Source: Eumeta japonica (lineage: Eukaryota; Arthropoda; Insecta; Lepidoptera; Psychidae). From it: DNA of 64,000 bases. Positions 30,560-41,700 of this stretch are shown in pieces; position 1 is the first letter of the stretch; every line of letters begins with the position of its first letter. The notes under the pieces are model-generated. The model was not told the origin of the DNA. It did no database searches and saw only the letters and a list, made by a program, of their open reading frames with translations. The stretch spans positions 1 through 64,000 of the forward strand of contig BGZK01002017.1 in NCBI GenBank assembly GCA_005406025.1, given 5' to 3'. The translations under genes were made by a program, and so were the position numbers.

Positions 30560-32520
30560 AGATTAATTTAAAAAAACAAAATTTAGAATTACTTAAATTT
30601 ATGAGGTTTTATTAACAAAAATTTAATGAAATGGACTCCGACTGTCAAAGTCTGCTGCTAAAAAATGCAACGCTTGCAAAGTAATTTAATAGGATTAACG
30701 GTACAGATTGAGTCGGGCAATTTAAGTTTTTGGATGTTCAATTAACCGTTTCAACGCCAGCGACTGATATATAAATCATGAAATGTCTTACAACTCACGC
30801 CAAGCACCGCTATGTTAGTAGTAAACAAAACGGATTTTTTTGGGATATGAATAAAATAATTATGAATTATTTGTATACTTAAGTAAAGTAGACAATATAA
30901 AGAATAAAGTAAAGTTATATAGAACTATTTTCGAAATCATATCATTCGTACGTACGCTACGCCACAAAGTGATATACTAGATAGGGCGTAACTACAAAAA
31001 CGCAATTTTACAGCAGAAGCAAAATAAAATGTTTTGAAGGTAATTCTGAGATAAGTTTTTACGTGAAAGTCTGATAATTACTTAATTTTACTTAGTAAAA
31101 GGTATTAATATTACATTTTTTTGTATGATTAGATGAAGAAATAAAGTGCATGTCGATATGACTCAAAAAGACAATTTGGCATTTTTTTGTAGTTACACCC
31201 TATCCTCTTGAAGCCTTCGATATGTTCATTAGTGATGTGCCACTGTCGGAGTAAATGTATTATCAGACAATTATGTGTTAGTGAGTTAGTTAACTAAATA
31301 AAAGGTATTACCAATAAAATAATTTGAACAATAATTATTACCGCAGATTTAAATATTATTATATACATAATAACAAAAGACAGGGAAAGAAAAACGAATT
31401 ACGTCATAATAAAATAATTTCTGAAAATAAACCGAGATACATATTATTTAAGACGTCATGTGACGAATTTAGCAAATATTATGCTATGCCCAAAAAATGT
31501 ATTAATTTTTAGAGAAAATACGACACAAAATCGCGGAATAAAACGAAAAATAATTCTGTTGATACGGTTTTGTAAAGAAAATAAAAGGTTGAACATTGGA
31601 ATTCATGAATTTTTATTTCTAAAATAAATTTCATCTCATGATTCACCGCAGTGTTTTGCATATTCGAAAGCGATCGGCGTACGAGAGGAATACAGTAAGC
31701 CGCGAAAAGGTTGACCTGTGTAACTTTGCCGAGTGGAAGCGATTGATTGAAAGGATTGCACGAAGGCCTACACAAACAAAACAGATGAGCAATGCAGTCT
31801 ACGCCGATGCACCATGCGCAAGCGACTGCGCCTCGCCGCAGTCAGGACGCGCCTGCGCGCCACGTGCGGCGGACCGAGATGTTGTGATCTACAACGCCGT
31901 GCAGCTCGGCCGGGAAAAACATACTCAATATCTGTATGTCGGGTGCTTCACACTGTAATATAATAGGGGAAAATTGTTAATACAAATTTCCGTTCGAATA
32001 GCATTATTATAATTTTAATTGGTAGAAAGGAAAAGACAGACAAAATAGATATAGTTAATTGTTTCTCAAAACTAAATAGTACGGAAAATATAAGTAAAGT
32101 AGTTTTGTTCGCTTTGCTTGTCACAATAAGAGAATAATTATCGACAAGAATTGAATATTGATATCCATACATTGACATGTCGTCATTCCATTAAATTTCA
32201 TTTCATTGACACCTGTAAAGTTTTTGGTAAATATTTTTTTTGACAAGAAGGAAGTGATTTGCTTTAAAATTTATTTTACATCAATTAGCGGAGTCGCTAA
32301 GTTATTTTATTATTGACATGCCCAGTTCCATGGACAAACAATTATGTGCTTCTACTGAAACATCTGACATTGATGATAATTGAAATTAGTATAAGTCAAT
32401 TGGGAATACTTTTTGCAATTTTTCGTCATCATTTCAAAAATGTAATAACTCGAGAACAAATAAAAATAATAATAATATTCTACGAGCATATAAAGCTCAA
32501 CCCACAATAACTTAACGAAA
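30560..32520. other. AT-rich stretch with one GC-rich island
   Basis: The stretch is mostly featureless. At 31640-31900 G+C rises sharply, and a 106-codon plus frame ends in an Ala/Cys/Arg-rich segment (CASDCASPQSGRACAPRAAD). The island could be a promoter or repeat. I do not recognise the protein. Confidence 0.3.
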
Positions 32521-32527
32521 AAAATTT

Positions 32528-32982
32528 GGTTGCCTGTAAAGTCGGTATACGGGCGAAAGTTTTACGTGACAACGACTTTGAATGGTAAAATCATTTTAAT
32601 GTGAATATTCATTCGTATAGTAGGAAGAAGGATGAAATAATAGTAACAATTTAAAACATTTATTTATACAAAGAATTATATTTAAAACATTAATTTATAC
32701 AAAGAATCTCGCACTGAATTTCATATTAACAAAATTTTATTTTTACCTTTACATACATACGTATTTATATACAAATATACATACAATAACTTGCAATACA
32801 TTTGCAAGCTATGCACTAATTCTCTAGTGCTGCGCGCAGACCGATCATAGTTGAGTGGGAGAGAGACGCAAGGCATTCGGCGGGCCTCTCGTTCGGTGAC
32901 TCATCGTTACGTTACCGAGCGTTACACTTTTCAAAGTGACTCCCAGCCGCAACCTAATTTAAGACGTTGTCACGTCAAAATG
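32528..32982. repeat. Dispersed repeat, copy 2
   Basis: It starts GGTTGCCTGTAAAGTCGGTA and is nearly identical to 4090-4360 for about 300 bases. It ends with the same TAAGACGTTGTCACGTCAAA. The GC-richer segment at 32820-32950 differs from copy 1. Confidence 0.65.
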
Positions 32983-32984
32983 GT

Positions 32985-33795
32985 AATAATAAAAATGTAC
33001 ACTCAATGTGGTGCATCAAAATGTACAAGGAACTTCAAGTAAGAAAATTGAATTAAGTAGCTATTTCGTTACCCTGTCTCGATAATATATTCACGAATAT
33101 TATACCAGCATTTCAGTCGGTTATAAATAAATTATCATCTGACCATTGTGGATAGCTGGTTACGTTTGCAATTAATTCTAATAAAAAATACAAAACGTAA
33201 AATCAAAACTGTGGCTTTGAACTCTGGCCGTCTTGAGCAGTATAGAAATAACGTACTAAAGAAATTGCCTAATTTGTTTAAATTGGTATATTGTAAGGAC
33301 CCTAATAAATTACCTAAATGGTTCACTGTTTACTATAACCAGGTCTGAATGCAGCAATGTTTGTAAATAAAAAAATATTAATATCAATAATAATTTTATC
33401 ATTTAGTGGTTGGGCAACAGTGGGCGTTCATAATACCAGGCGTAGATTATACGCACTTTATGAGGAAAAATCGTAAAAAAATTCGGTTATTTTTGTCAAT
33501 TATGTAAGTAATTATTCCAAGGTATTTATTAAACCTACATTTTAAGCGTGTATGTGTTACCGCAAAATCTATGTTTGTCGGTAATAAAATAAAAAATAGG
33601 ACTGATACGATAAAAATTACTTTAAATATAATCAATAGCGAAAAAGGAAAACACACACACACACACACCATCATACAGAATTCAAATTAAAAATTGATGA
33701 TAAAATTATAAACAAAGACAAAAAATAGCTTTTGCTTTTAGAAAATTCATAGCTAGCATTCCAGTTTCAACTACACAATCTCGAAAATCATCGTT
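32985..33795. other. Unassigned stretch
   Basis: A plus-strand frame at 33148-33348 (charged, ending KWFTVYYNQV) is weakly protein-like but unrecognised. A short (CA)n run lies at 33652-33668. Confidence 0.3.
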
Positions 33796-33799
33796 CACT

Positions 33800-34325
33800 C
33801 TCGCTGAATCTCTGTTGAAGTGTAACGTTGATACTTGTATTATATTTGAATTTATTCATATCAACTACAATGACGTTATTAAAATATTCAAATATATAAC
33901 AATGAAAAAAACCGCTGATCTTGATGGCTTTTCTGTAAAAATAATAGATTCAATGATAGACTGCATTGCTCTATGCTTATTAGTGATTTTTAATGATTGC
34001 GTTGATTGTGGTGTGTTTCCTGATCTAATAAAGCAAAGTAAAGATGTTCAAAATATTTAAATCCGCTAGTATTTAGACCCTTTTAACTTTAGACCCATAT
34101 TAATACTACCGACACTAAAATCTTTGAAAAGCTTATTTTACAACAATTATTGTGGTATATTTATGGCAATAATTTGATGAAAGTTAAATGATTTGGATTT
34201 ACTGAGTCGCTCAACAACCAAAACCGATTTTTAGTTTATTCAACAGAGTTTTAAATCTGGAAGGATTCAAGGGCCACAATTGGTGTTTTTTGTGATGTAT
34301 ACAAGGCATTTGACTGCGTTCATCG
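33800..34325 (+). pseudogene. CR1/jockey-like RT, N-terminal part
   Basis: The region encodes MKKTADLDGFSVKIIDSMID and, after stops, IFEKLILQQLL and GVFCDVYKAFDCVH, the palm region with the first catalytic Asp block (F-D in AFDCVH). It breaks off abruptly at the first Asp motif. It is probably the same family as the C-terminal fragments at 5255 and 18310, although no copy in the window joins them. Confidence 0.65.
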
Positions 34326-34425
34326 TGCAAGGGCGGTCCGAGGGGGGGTACGGAGAATATATGTACGAAGAAATATGGGAGTACAGTAGGCGACCCCCCC
34401 CCCCCAATTCACGCCCACTTTTAAA
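34325..34425. repeat. Poly-G / poly-C flanked segment
   Basis: A G run (GGTCCGAGGGGGGGTACGG) and, about 50 bases on, a C run (CGACCCCCCCCCCCCAA) face each other directly after the RT fragment. This may be the end of an unidentified repeat. Confidence 0.35.
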
Positions 34426-34429
34426 TCTT

Positions 34430-36060
34430 CGAATTGAACATCTTCTTAAAGATCTACTATTTACAGTAATTTTAAAAACATAGGTAAATAAACGAGAGAA
34501 TTAAAATTGACATTCAAACAATAAAAAAATACCTGACACGAGGAAATTTATATAATTGTTAAAAACATTTCACATAAAAAAAATTCTGTAAAGTGGTTGA
34601 CCCTGCACGCCATCTCTAAAATTCCCGCTATCGTATTTAATTATGTATTTTCTAGCTCCTCGAATTCAAATTATACCTAGCAGTAAATTATTGAATTTGA
34701 GCTTAATAAATTCATTTTTGTGGTTTTTCAAGCTCTTCGAGTAAAAACATATGGTTTTAATAGGTTTTCATCTCTTCGAGTTCGAACGTCTATGTTTATT
34801 TAAAAAGACGCTATTGTTTAAAAATTTACTACTATTTCAACTACAATATCTATCGAGCATGTTCTTCCATTTTGATCTGCTATGCGGCATTCGAAAAAAT
34901 TTTTTAAGCAAAGATAGTTGATCAATAATAAACAAAAATCCAACAAATTTTAGAAGTTCTTTTGAAAAAATACTTTTTAGGAATTTTTTATTTACGATAT
35001 CTCTCAAACAAACAAACCGATTTTGATTAGCTTGCAGCAATCAACGTTACTTTTTAAGCGAAACAGCTAATAAGATTTCGAAATTAATTGGTAGAATAAT
35101 TTAAGAAATGTTGTAAAAAGACTCTAATTGAAAATTTTTCTCCAACAATCAACAAAAATCAGTCTAAAAGTTGTTTAAAAAAATATACATGTGGAAAATT
35201 ATTTTTTTGAGATTTCTTAAAAGATATCTGGCGTATTAAGTTAAATATTTCAGAAAGTCCAAGTTGAGTGAATTCCTTTTAAATGTTGCAAACATTGTTT
35301 TGATCGATTAATCCGTTAACAAGTTATGGAAGGTTTACACACGCAGACGTACAGAAATCACTCGGGCCATGGTCAAAGTACATTCATAGAATTCTATTCA
35401 TAGAAATAACTCCCTGAAACGTCAAGACTTAACGAAAACTAAATTTTCATAAATCACACTGAAAACAGTAACTTCCCAATTATTTAAAGTTATTTAATTT
35501 TCTATGCAGGAAGTAAAAAAAAAAATGGAATATAAAAATGTCACCTACACTTTGTGGAAAATAAGTTCTCCATTTTGTTTTTAATTAATGTTAATGAAGA
35601 CACTTCATTTGATTTGTTAGGTATATTTATTTAATCTCTGATTTATGTCTGTCAATTTCAAACATATCTTATTTCATTAATTTACCCATAAACTAATGTA
35701 TGCATAAATTCGGTATGAAGAAATTAATGGAAAATAGTGGATACGTATAAAAGTTACTCATAAATGATAACTTCTGCGGAATTACTTTTTGACGTTTGTC
35801 TTACGTCAATCAAACGCTCAAGGTCGGGGCAAAAAAAAAAGCATGTTACCAATGTTTATAGTAAAATTAGAAGTTAAGCGTATAGTCCACTTAATAAAGC
35901 AATAACCTTGCCATTTTGAGCTGAAAGGATAGGACCAACGAGAAAATTTATGTATTAGATATTTAATATTCCAAAAGTCAGAAATAATTCCTGAATGGTC
36001 CACAATATGGAAAAATATTTAAAATAAAAGTTATAGATTATTAAGTCTACGACAAAAAAA
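34430..36060. other. AT-rich stretch, nothing recognised
   Basis: No coding frame over 70 codons looks protein-like and no element ends were seen. Confidence 0.35.
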
Positions 36061-36072
36061 GTCTCTTAACAT

Positions 36073-36119
36073 TTTCGCACTTTAATGCGTTTTTTCCAAA
36101 AACGCATTAAAGTGCGAAA
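36073..36119. repeat. Perfect 22-bp inverted repeat
   Basis: The arms 36073-36094 (TTTCGCACTTTAATGCG...) and 36098-36119 are exact reverse complements with a 3-base spacer. It resembles a terminator in shape, but in this eukaryotic AT-rich setting it is more likely a MITE tip or a palindromic scar. Confidence 0.85.
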
Positions 36120-36645
36120 TTATTTAAAAATGTATTTAGTCATTTATATATTTTTTTAAATAAATAATGATGCTTAGAGCTTAATCATAATGTAATTAAC
36201 AATTTTAAGATATTTCACAAGTTGTAATTTCTATTTTGTAACAATTAAAAACACTTTAAAATTATTTAAAATTTCCCTATTAAGATGAAAATTAAATCTT
36301 TTTTCATCTCATTGAATTCTGCATCAAAAACTCGTTTAGATTATACAAATAGTTTATTAAATTGCCTTGAATGAAAAGAAATGACTATTAAAACACTTAT
36401 TTTGTAAAACACTCGCATACTTCTCTATGGCATAATGGCTATCCTAGGTACGGCAGATCTCACACCATAGTATATTATTATTCTGTGATCCGAATGTTTG
36501 AAAACATTCTGACAGATATTACATAGTAGACTTACCGCCGCCTCTTATATAAACTTTATTCTTTGACACCCCTCTGCCCTATACCATAGAGAATCCTACA
36601 CCCTGCCCTTCACTAGCGGTGCCGTCATATAGCGGCCGTAATATT

Positions 36646-37060
36646 ATGGACGCAAAAAGACGACATGTGGAAAGTTCCACGGCTGTATTAACACACCGTC
36701 AGTCATTTTTTTTTAAACAAACATCAAACGAAAAGTATCTAGGAGAGAAAATGGACGACCTTGATTTAGCTTCAGTAATTTACTTGGAGGATAAGCTATC
36801 ATCAGAAGAGAAAAATAGTCGTATGGCGGAAGACAATCTATTCAAATCTCGTGGTACAGGAGGTGCAGTTGAGATTTTAGTACGTCACCGTTTACTGAGC
36901 AATGAAGAGAAATTCAGAGAATACTTTCGCCTTACACCACAGTTATTATTGATTACGTGCTTAACCACATAAGATATGATTTGAGTCACAAACCATACAA
37001 CAGACACACAAAACCAATAAGCCCAGAGCAAAAAGTGTGTATACTTCCTAGATATGTCAA
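36646..37060 (+). pseudogene. Harbinger-type transposase, N-terminal part
   Basis: The ATG lies just inside the left terminal repeat and opens MDAKRRHVESSTAV. Later come RGTGGAVEILVRHRLLSNEE, then KFREYFRLTPQLLL, the region preceding the nuclease core in HARBI1-like proteins. Near 36955 the frame shifts, and LNHIRYDLSHKPYNRHTKPI then ISPEQKVC continue in a second frame. The DDE nuclease core is absent, so no activity is possible. Confidence 0.6.
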
Positions 37061-37227
37061 TAAAAAAACATTTTATTCGATCCTGTATTTATTTAATATT
37101 ATCAGTTTTGCGAAAGTAAACTAAATATATTTGTCCTTGTTCATCTACTGTAATTAAATGAGTGCCTGGCTGTTCATTTACTGTAATCAGTGAAGTGTCT
37201 TACGGAGGAGCTACAATTAGTGAAGCA

Positions 37228-37700
37228 CTAGTACGTACTACTCGTAGTAGTTGTGGTCGACATTGGCGAAGGAACAAGGTTTGTATAATAATCACTATTG
37301 CCAGTACTAGGTCTTGAAGATAAGGCACTGTCTTGAGGTGAATTGTTTGAAATTTGGCGTAATTCAGCATTACCAACTAATAATCTTATTTGCAACCATA
37401 ATTGTACGTGCTCATAAGGTGGCAGATTCTTTACTATTTTTGCCATTGAACCAAAAAAGAGATCATTTTTTTTCTAATCCACTTTGAGTAGAATTAGTTG
37501 TTTGCTAAATGTTGGTTTAAATTCTGATTCGCAATTTGCTTATATAGGTTTAGAGGTTCTTGACTGGGTGCATTATATTTCCGTTTCTTATCGCTCTTAG
37601 CTTTATCATCTTTTTTATGATTATTATTATCACATATGAAATCTTCTGTTTCCTGAGTGTTTGATTGTGTTTCTATTATCTCCTGGGTTTTCCTCTGTCA
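37228..37700 (-). pseudogene. Harbinger accessory (Myb/MADF-type) protein, C-terminal part
   Basis: Minus-strand frames give an acidic-to-basic linker (NNNHKKDDKAKSDKKRKYNA) and then a BESS-like segment (FFGSMAKIVKNLPPYEHVQL), followed by a Ser/Thr-rich tail ending at 37228. One stop and a frame change separate the two. The DNA-binding N-terminal domain is missing. The opposite orientation to the transposase matches the family. Confidence 0.5.
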
Positions 37701-37792
37701 CCTTCACCTCTACCAATTAAACGTTCACGAAACCATCTGACAGCGACTAGACGGCCGTCATGCAAATGGCGGCACCGCTTTTTTGGAGTTAC

Positions 37793-37830
37793 GGTGTCAG
37801 TAACCGCTCTTTAGAGCGGTTACTGACACC
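37793..37830. repeat. Perfect 17-bp hairpin with TTTA loop
   Basis: GGTGTCAGTAACCGCTC and its exact reverse complement are separated by TTTA. It sits right after the first Harbinger-like right end. Confidence 0.9.
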
Positions 37831-37834
37831 GATG

Positions 37835-37856
37835 GCGGTTTCCTTTAGGAAACCGC
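37835..37856. repeat. Second hairpin, 9-bp arms, same TTTA loop
   Basis: GCGGTTTCC-TTTA-GGAAACCGC lies four bases after the preceding hairpin and shares the loop sequence. Confidence 0.85.
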
Positions 37857-37999
37857 GCCATTTTATTCACATAGACAACGTTCTAATGACGTCTCGAACT
37901 TACCGATTTTTCGGTATTTCTACCGAAATGGACTCTGTGCTACCGAAATACCGAAATGCAATGATTTTTCCACGATTTCAGAAAATACATGGAAATTCT

Positions 38000-38245
38000 C
38001 CTGATTTTCCTACCGATTTCACTCCTCCATTCATCTGCTAATGTTGAGCGCATATTTTCCCAAATTAATGTTATGAAAACAAAACAGAGAAATAGGCTGT
38101 CTACTGAGTCAATTACTAGTCTATTGCATTAAAAACGACTTTCATGGATGCTAATTGTTATGACTTAGAATTTAATTTAAAAATGACTGCAGCTATGGTC
38201 AAAGAATATTGGTACCATCCGAAACATTATAAAAAATAATTGTAT
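38000..38245 (+). pseudogene. hAT-type transposase, C-terminal dimerisation fragment
   Basis: The frame reads LLHSSANVERIFSQINVMKT followed by KQRNRLSTESITSLLH, the hallmark hAT dimerisation motif (N-A-x-VERxFS). After a frameshift DANCYDLEFNLKMTAAMVKE continues to a TAA at about 38240. No DDE core is present upstream, so it is a transferred or deleted end piece. Confidence 0.65.
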
Positions 38246-38739
38246 CAAAGTGTATTAGATTTCCGTTTTTGGCGTGCAACTAGTTTAACTTCCAAAATCT
38301 CTAAATTTCCGGTTTTTGTCTTTCTTTAAATTGACGTTGGCAAATTAATAATTGCCATAATAAGATACATTAATATAATAAGTGTGTCAGATGTAGGTTA
38401 GCAGGTACGCTGATTTTTACGTTATTATGTTTATATGTTGTAAGTTAATTTTTATGTTATCATATTTTTGTGTTGTAAGTTGATTTTTATATTATATTTT
38501 TTTGTTTGAAAGTGTGTTTTTCATGTTATTATAGCATGATATAATATTAAGTGGATTTTGTGTTAAATAAACGAATTTGATTGAATATTGTATTTTTTTT
38601 TTTTGTCATATACCGATTTTAGGTACAAATGTACCGATTTTAGTGGGCAGCTCTACCGATTTCGCCATTGACGTTCGAGACCACCGCGACCATAGACGAA
38701 TATATAATTACGGCCGCCAAATGTCGGCACCGCTATCCT

Positions 38740-41700
38740 ATAAAGGGAACCAAAGTTTAAAGTACGTTTCAAGCGCCGCATATTTCAAGTTTAAGTCTTT
38801 TGTTTAAGTAAAATTATTACTGTTCCAATAACATATTAGAGTAAGAATCTAGTAGGTTTGTTATTGCACTACGTTTTTACTCTTAAGCATGTTTTTTTTT
38901 TCCATTTAAAATATTTTTCAACTATTCAATAATTTACAGGAATATCAACTTCGATATGAGGAAAACGAGAAAATGCTACGAGCGATCAGACAGCAAAAGA
39001 TTTGCACAATAATCTGAATTTTTTGTGATATTGCTGATACAAACTAACAGTACAAGTGAATATGTTAACAAACACGTTATAAAGTTATGATGGCACTAAA
39101 CAGCGAGCGGGAAATTTCTAATGCTCTGATTTAATGTGATAATGCGACATCCACATAATTTATTAGTACCCACTTCTACATGCGCTTTTATTTAGATTTG
39201 ATTTTTTTTACGAATTCAAATTGGAAGCAGTCTTAGGAGGCTTCCAGAAGAACCCAGCTATTTTTCCAAACGAATAGTGATCTTCAAATTTGGTAACCGT
39301 TCGTGATATTCCTAAAAAATGGACTCGTCAATTAAAGAAATGTGGGGCTGTATTAGTAATATAAAGGTAAGTAACTTTCTTAATAATCAATTTAAAAAAT
39401 ATGTTAAAAACTCAATACAATTGTCAATCTTAAAGGAACATTTTGTAAATTTAGCAACTCGTTAACAAAATAAATATTTTTATTCTGTAACTATAACAGC
39501 AGTGTGCTTCATTCTCATTTGCATTAAACCACTGTTAACATTTAAAAGCTAAAAATGTTAAAATATCTCTAAGATTAACTTAGTTAACTGTCAATTGCAA
39601 TGTTAATACAGCGTATTATGACATATTTAGATTTTAATTTTAAGAGTTGGCAGTTAATTATTGCAAATGAGAGTTTAAAGCAAACCGCTGTGAGAATTGA
39701 GAAATAAATTTTTATTACCTTTACAATAGATATACATTGTACATATATTTAAAATTTTTAATAAATGCTTATACTTTTTTTAATTTTAGTTGGAATCGGC
39801 ATTTAAATACAACGACACTTCTAAAATGTGCATGCAGCGTTTCATTAGCTCATAAAGTTTAAAAATGAAGGAAGCTGAACTCGACAAAAAGTCGGGGCGG
39901 CTCTGATGCTGCAAATCATTCAGTATGTATTAACTGCTACACAATTTAGTATATTCTTCTTATGAGATATAAGCACATTGATGTACTCTTCGTTGATGAA
40001 CGTCATATGTAACACACACTATGATTGACTCGGATGAAGCATACATATGTATTAATTTATACCTGTTTAATTTATTGACAAAAAATCCAACAAATACTGA
40101 AAATAGGCTTGAAAATAATTTTATCACTACCGTGGTTGGGGTTCCTCGTGACTTTACAATGTGCTGATTACTGAGTGCCCCATTGGGCACTAGCCATGCA
40201 AATTATCATATACAAATGTAAGTCGGATAGTATTGCTATGGTAAGCATAAGATACTTCTTAGATTAATTTGGTTTGTATCTCTCTTTCATAATTTGAGCA
40301 CAGAATGCCATTTTAAAGTTAGATAGGGTTTTTGTGACATTGAAGTATAACTTGATAAATAGCTTGCGATAGTTAAATCTCAGGGTGCCAATACTAGTTT
40401 CACTCTTGACCATCGCTGATTTTATTGTTGTATGAAGTAAAAATATTATATATGTATAAAAAAAAATATTGAAATTATAATTTGACCAATGAAATATTTT
40501 AAATATACGAATATACAGAAGTAAAATTAGAATAACAAAATACTTTGTTAACAATTGAAAATCTTAAACAATATTGTAGCACAAAATGCTAATCATAATT
40601 AAGTAGAAGTTCCTAGTGAAGTCGGGGTTTTTCCTGACTTTCAAATCACTTATCAAAACCTTGTTGCAAAGATGGATCCTTTCACAAAAGTATTATTGTG
40701 ATTGTCAGAGATTAAAATTAATGGCTTATAGAATTATGGATGAACGGAATGATGGAAATTATAGATATAGATGATAGTCTAATTGAATAAACTTAACAAA
40801 AAATTTATAAATTAGATTACAAAAGTGTGTATTTCATTTTTACTTATAGGGCATAAAGAAATACATTTATGTGTGGATTTTTATTAGGAATGTACTAAAA
40901 TATTTTTTATTAACTATCCCATTATTCAGATAACATCCTCAATTAAATGTAAATGTTACAAGATTAAAAAGCTTTATATATGCATTTTACCACTATTTTT
41001 ATAAACTATTAGTTAATTATGCATATGTTTATGGTTTTGTTGGATTGTAGATATTTTTGTCATATCGCAAACAATTTTGTTTGGAATAAATTGAGAATTG
41101 ATGAATTTTTTTTTTATATGAAAATAAGAGAATGTCGGCTCATTAGTCCAATTAATTTTGTGTCAATTATTGTAATTTTGTTATGATTGAAGTTTTATAT
41201 CATGAACTAGACACATAGGTGCAGGCGCTTGTCGCAGATCGGCAGGCCTTTTAGAATGCATAATAAACAGCTAAATATTTGCATATGTATTTTTTATCTG
41301 TTGTGTGCATTCTAAAAACAACCATTTGCAATATACACTGATTATTTCTCTTTGATGCATTACTGCAACCCGGTACTCATTTACAAATTGCTGACAAGAG
41401 ATAGCTAGACGAATAGCAATCGAGTTCTCCTAAAGAGAAATCTGAACCATTTTATGTTACCGTGATACAGTTATATAATTTTACTTATCCTATGTTGCCA
41501 TATTGTACTATATACCATATTTGACTCGATAAAAGTCAAAATATTTGGCACATCCAGCACATAACCTTGATTGGACACTGGGGGATCATGAACTAATTTT
41601 TTCAATATTATTCAAAGTCTTTGGACCGTAATTTCTAAATGTTGTGGAATTTGAATCCATTTATTGTTTTTTTTTTCCAAAAAAGAGTTATCACCAAGAC

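Larger units (their letters stand above)
36615..38734. mobile_element. PIF/Harbinger remnant with nested insertions
   Basis: The left end AGCGGTGCCGTCATATAGCG (36615) is repeated inverted at 37751-37779 and again at 38706-38734 (CGGCCGCCAAATGTCGGCACCGCT). Between left end and first right end lie a transposase N-terminus (plus strand) and an accessory-protein C-terminus (minus strand), the usual two-gene layout of the superfamily, with the middle deleted. The 37.78-38.73 kb part carries hairpins and a hAT fragment. Flanking trinucleotide duplications were not clear. Confidence 0.65.

Noticed and set aside
36073..36119. Rho-independent terminator
   Set aside because: Stem plus T-run shape fits, but the window is eukaryotic nuclear DNA, so the bacterial interpretation does not apply.
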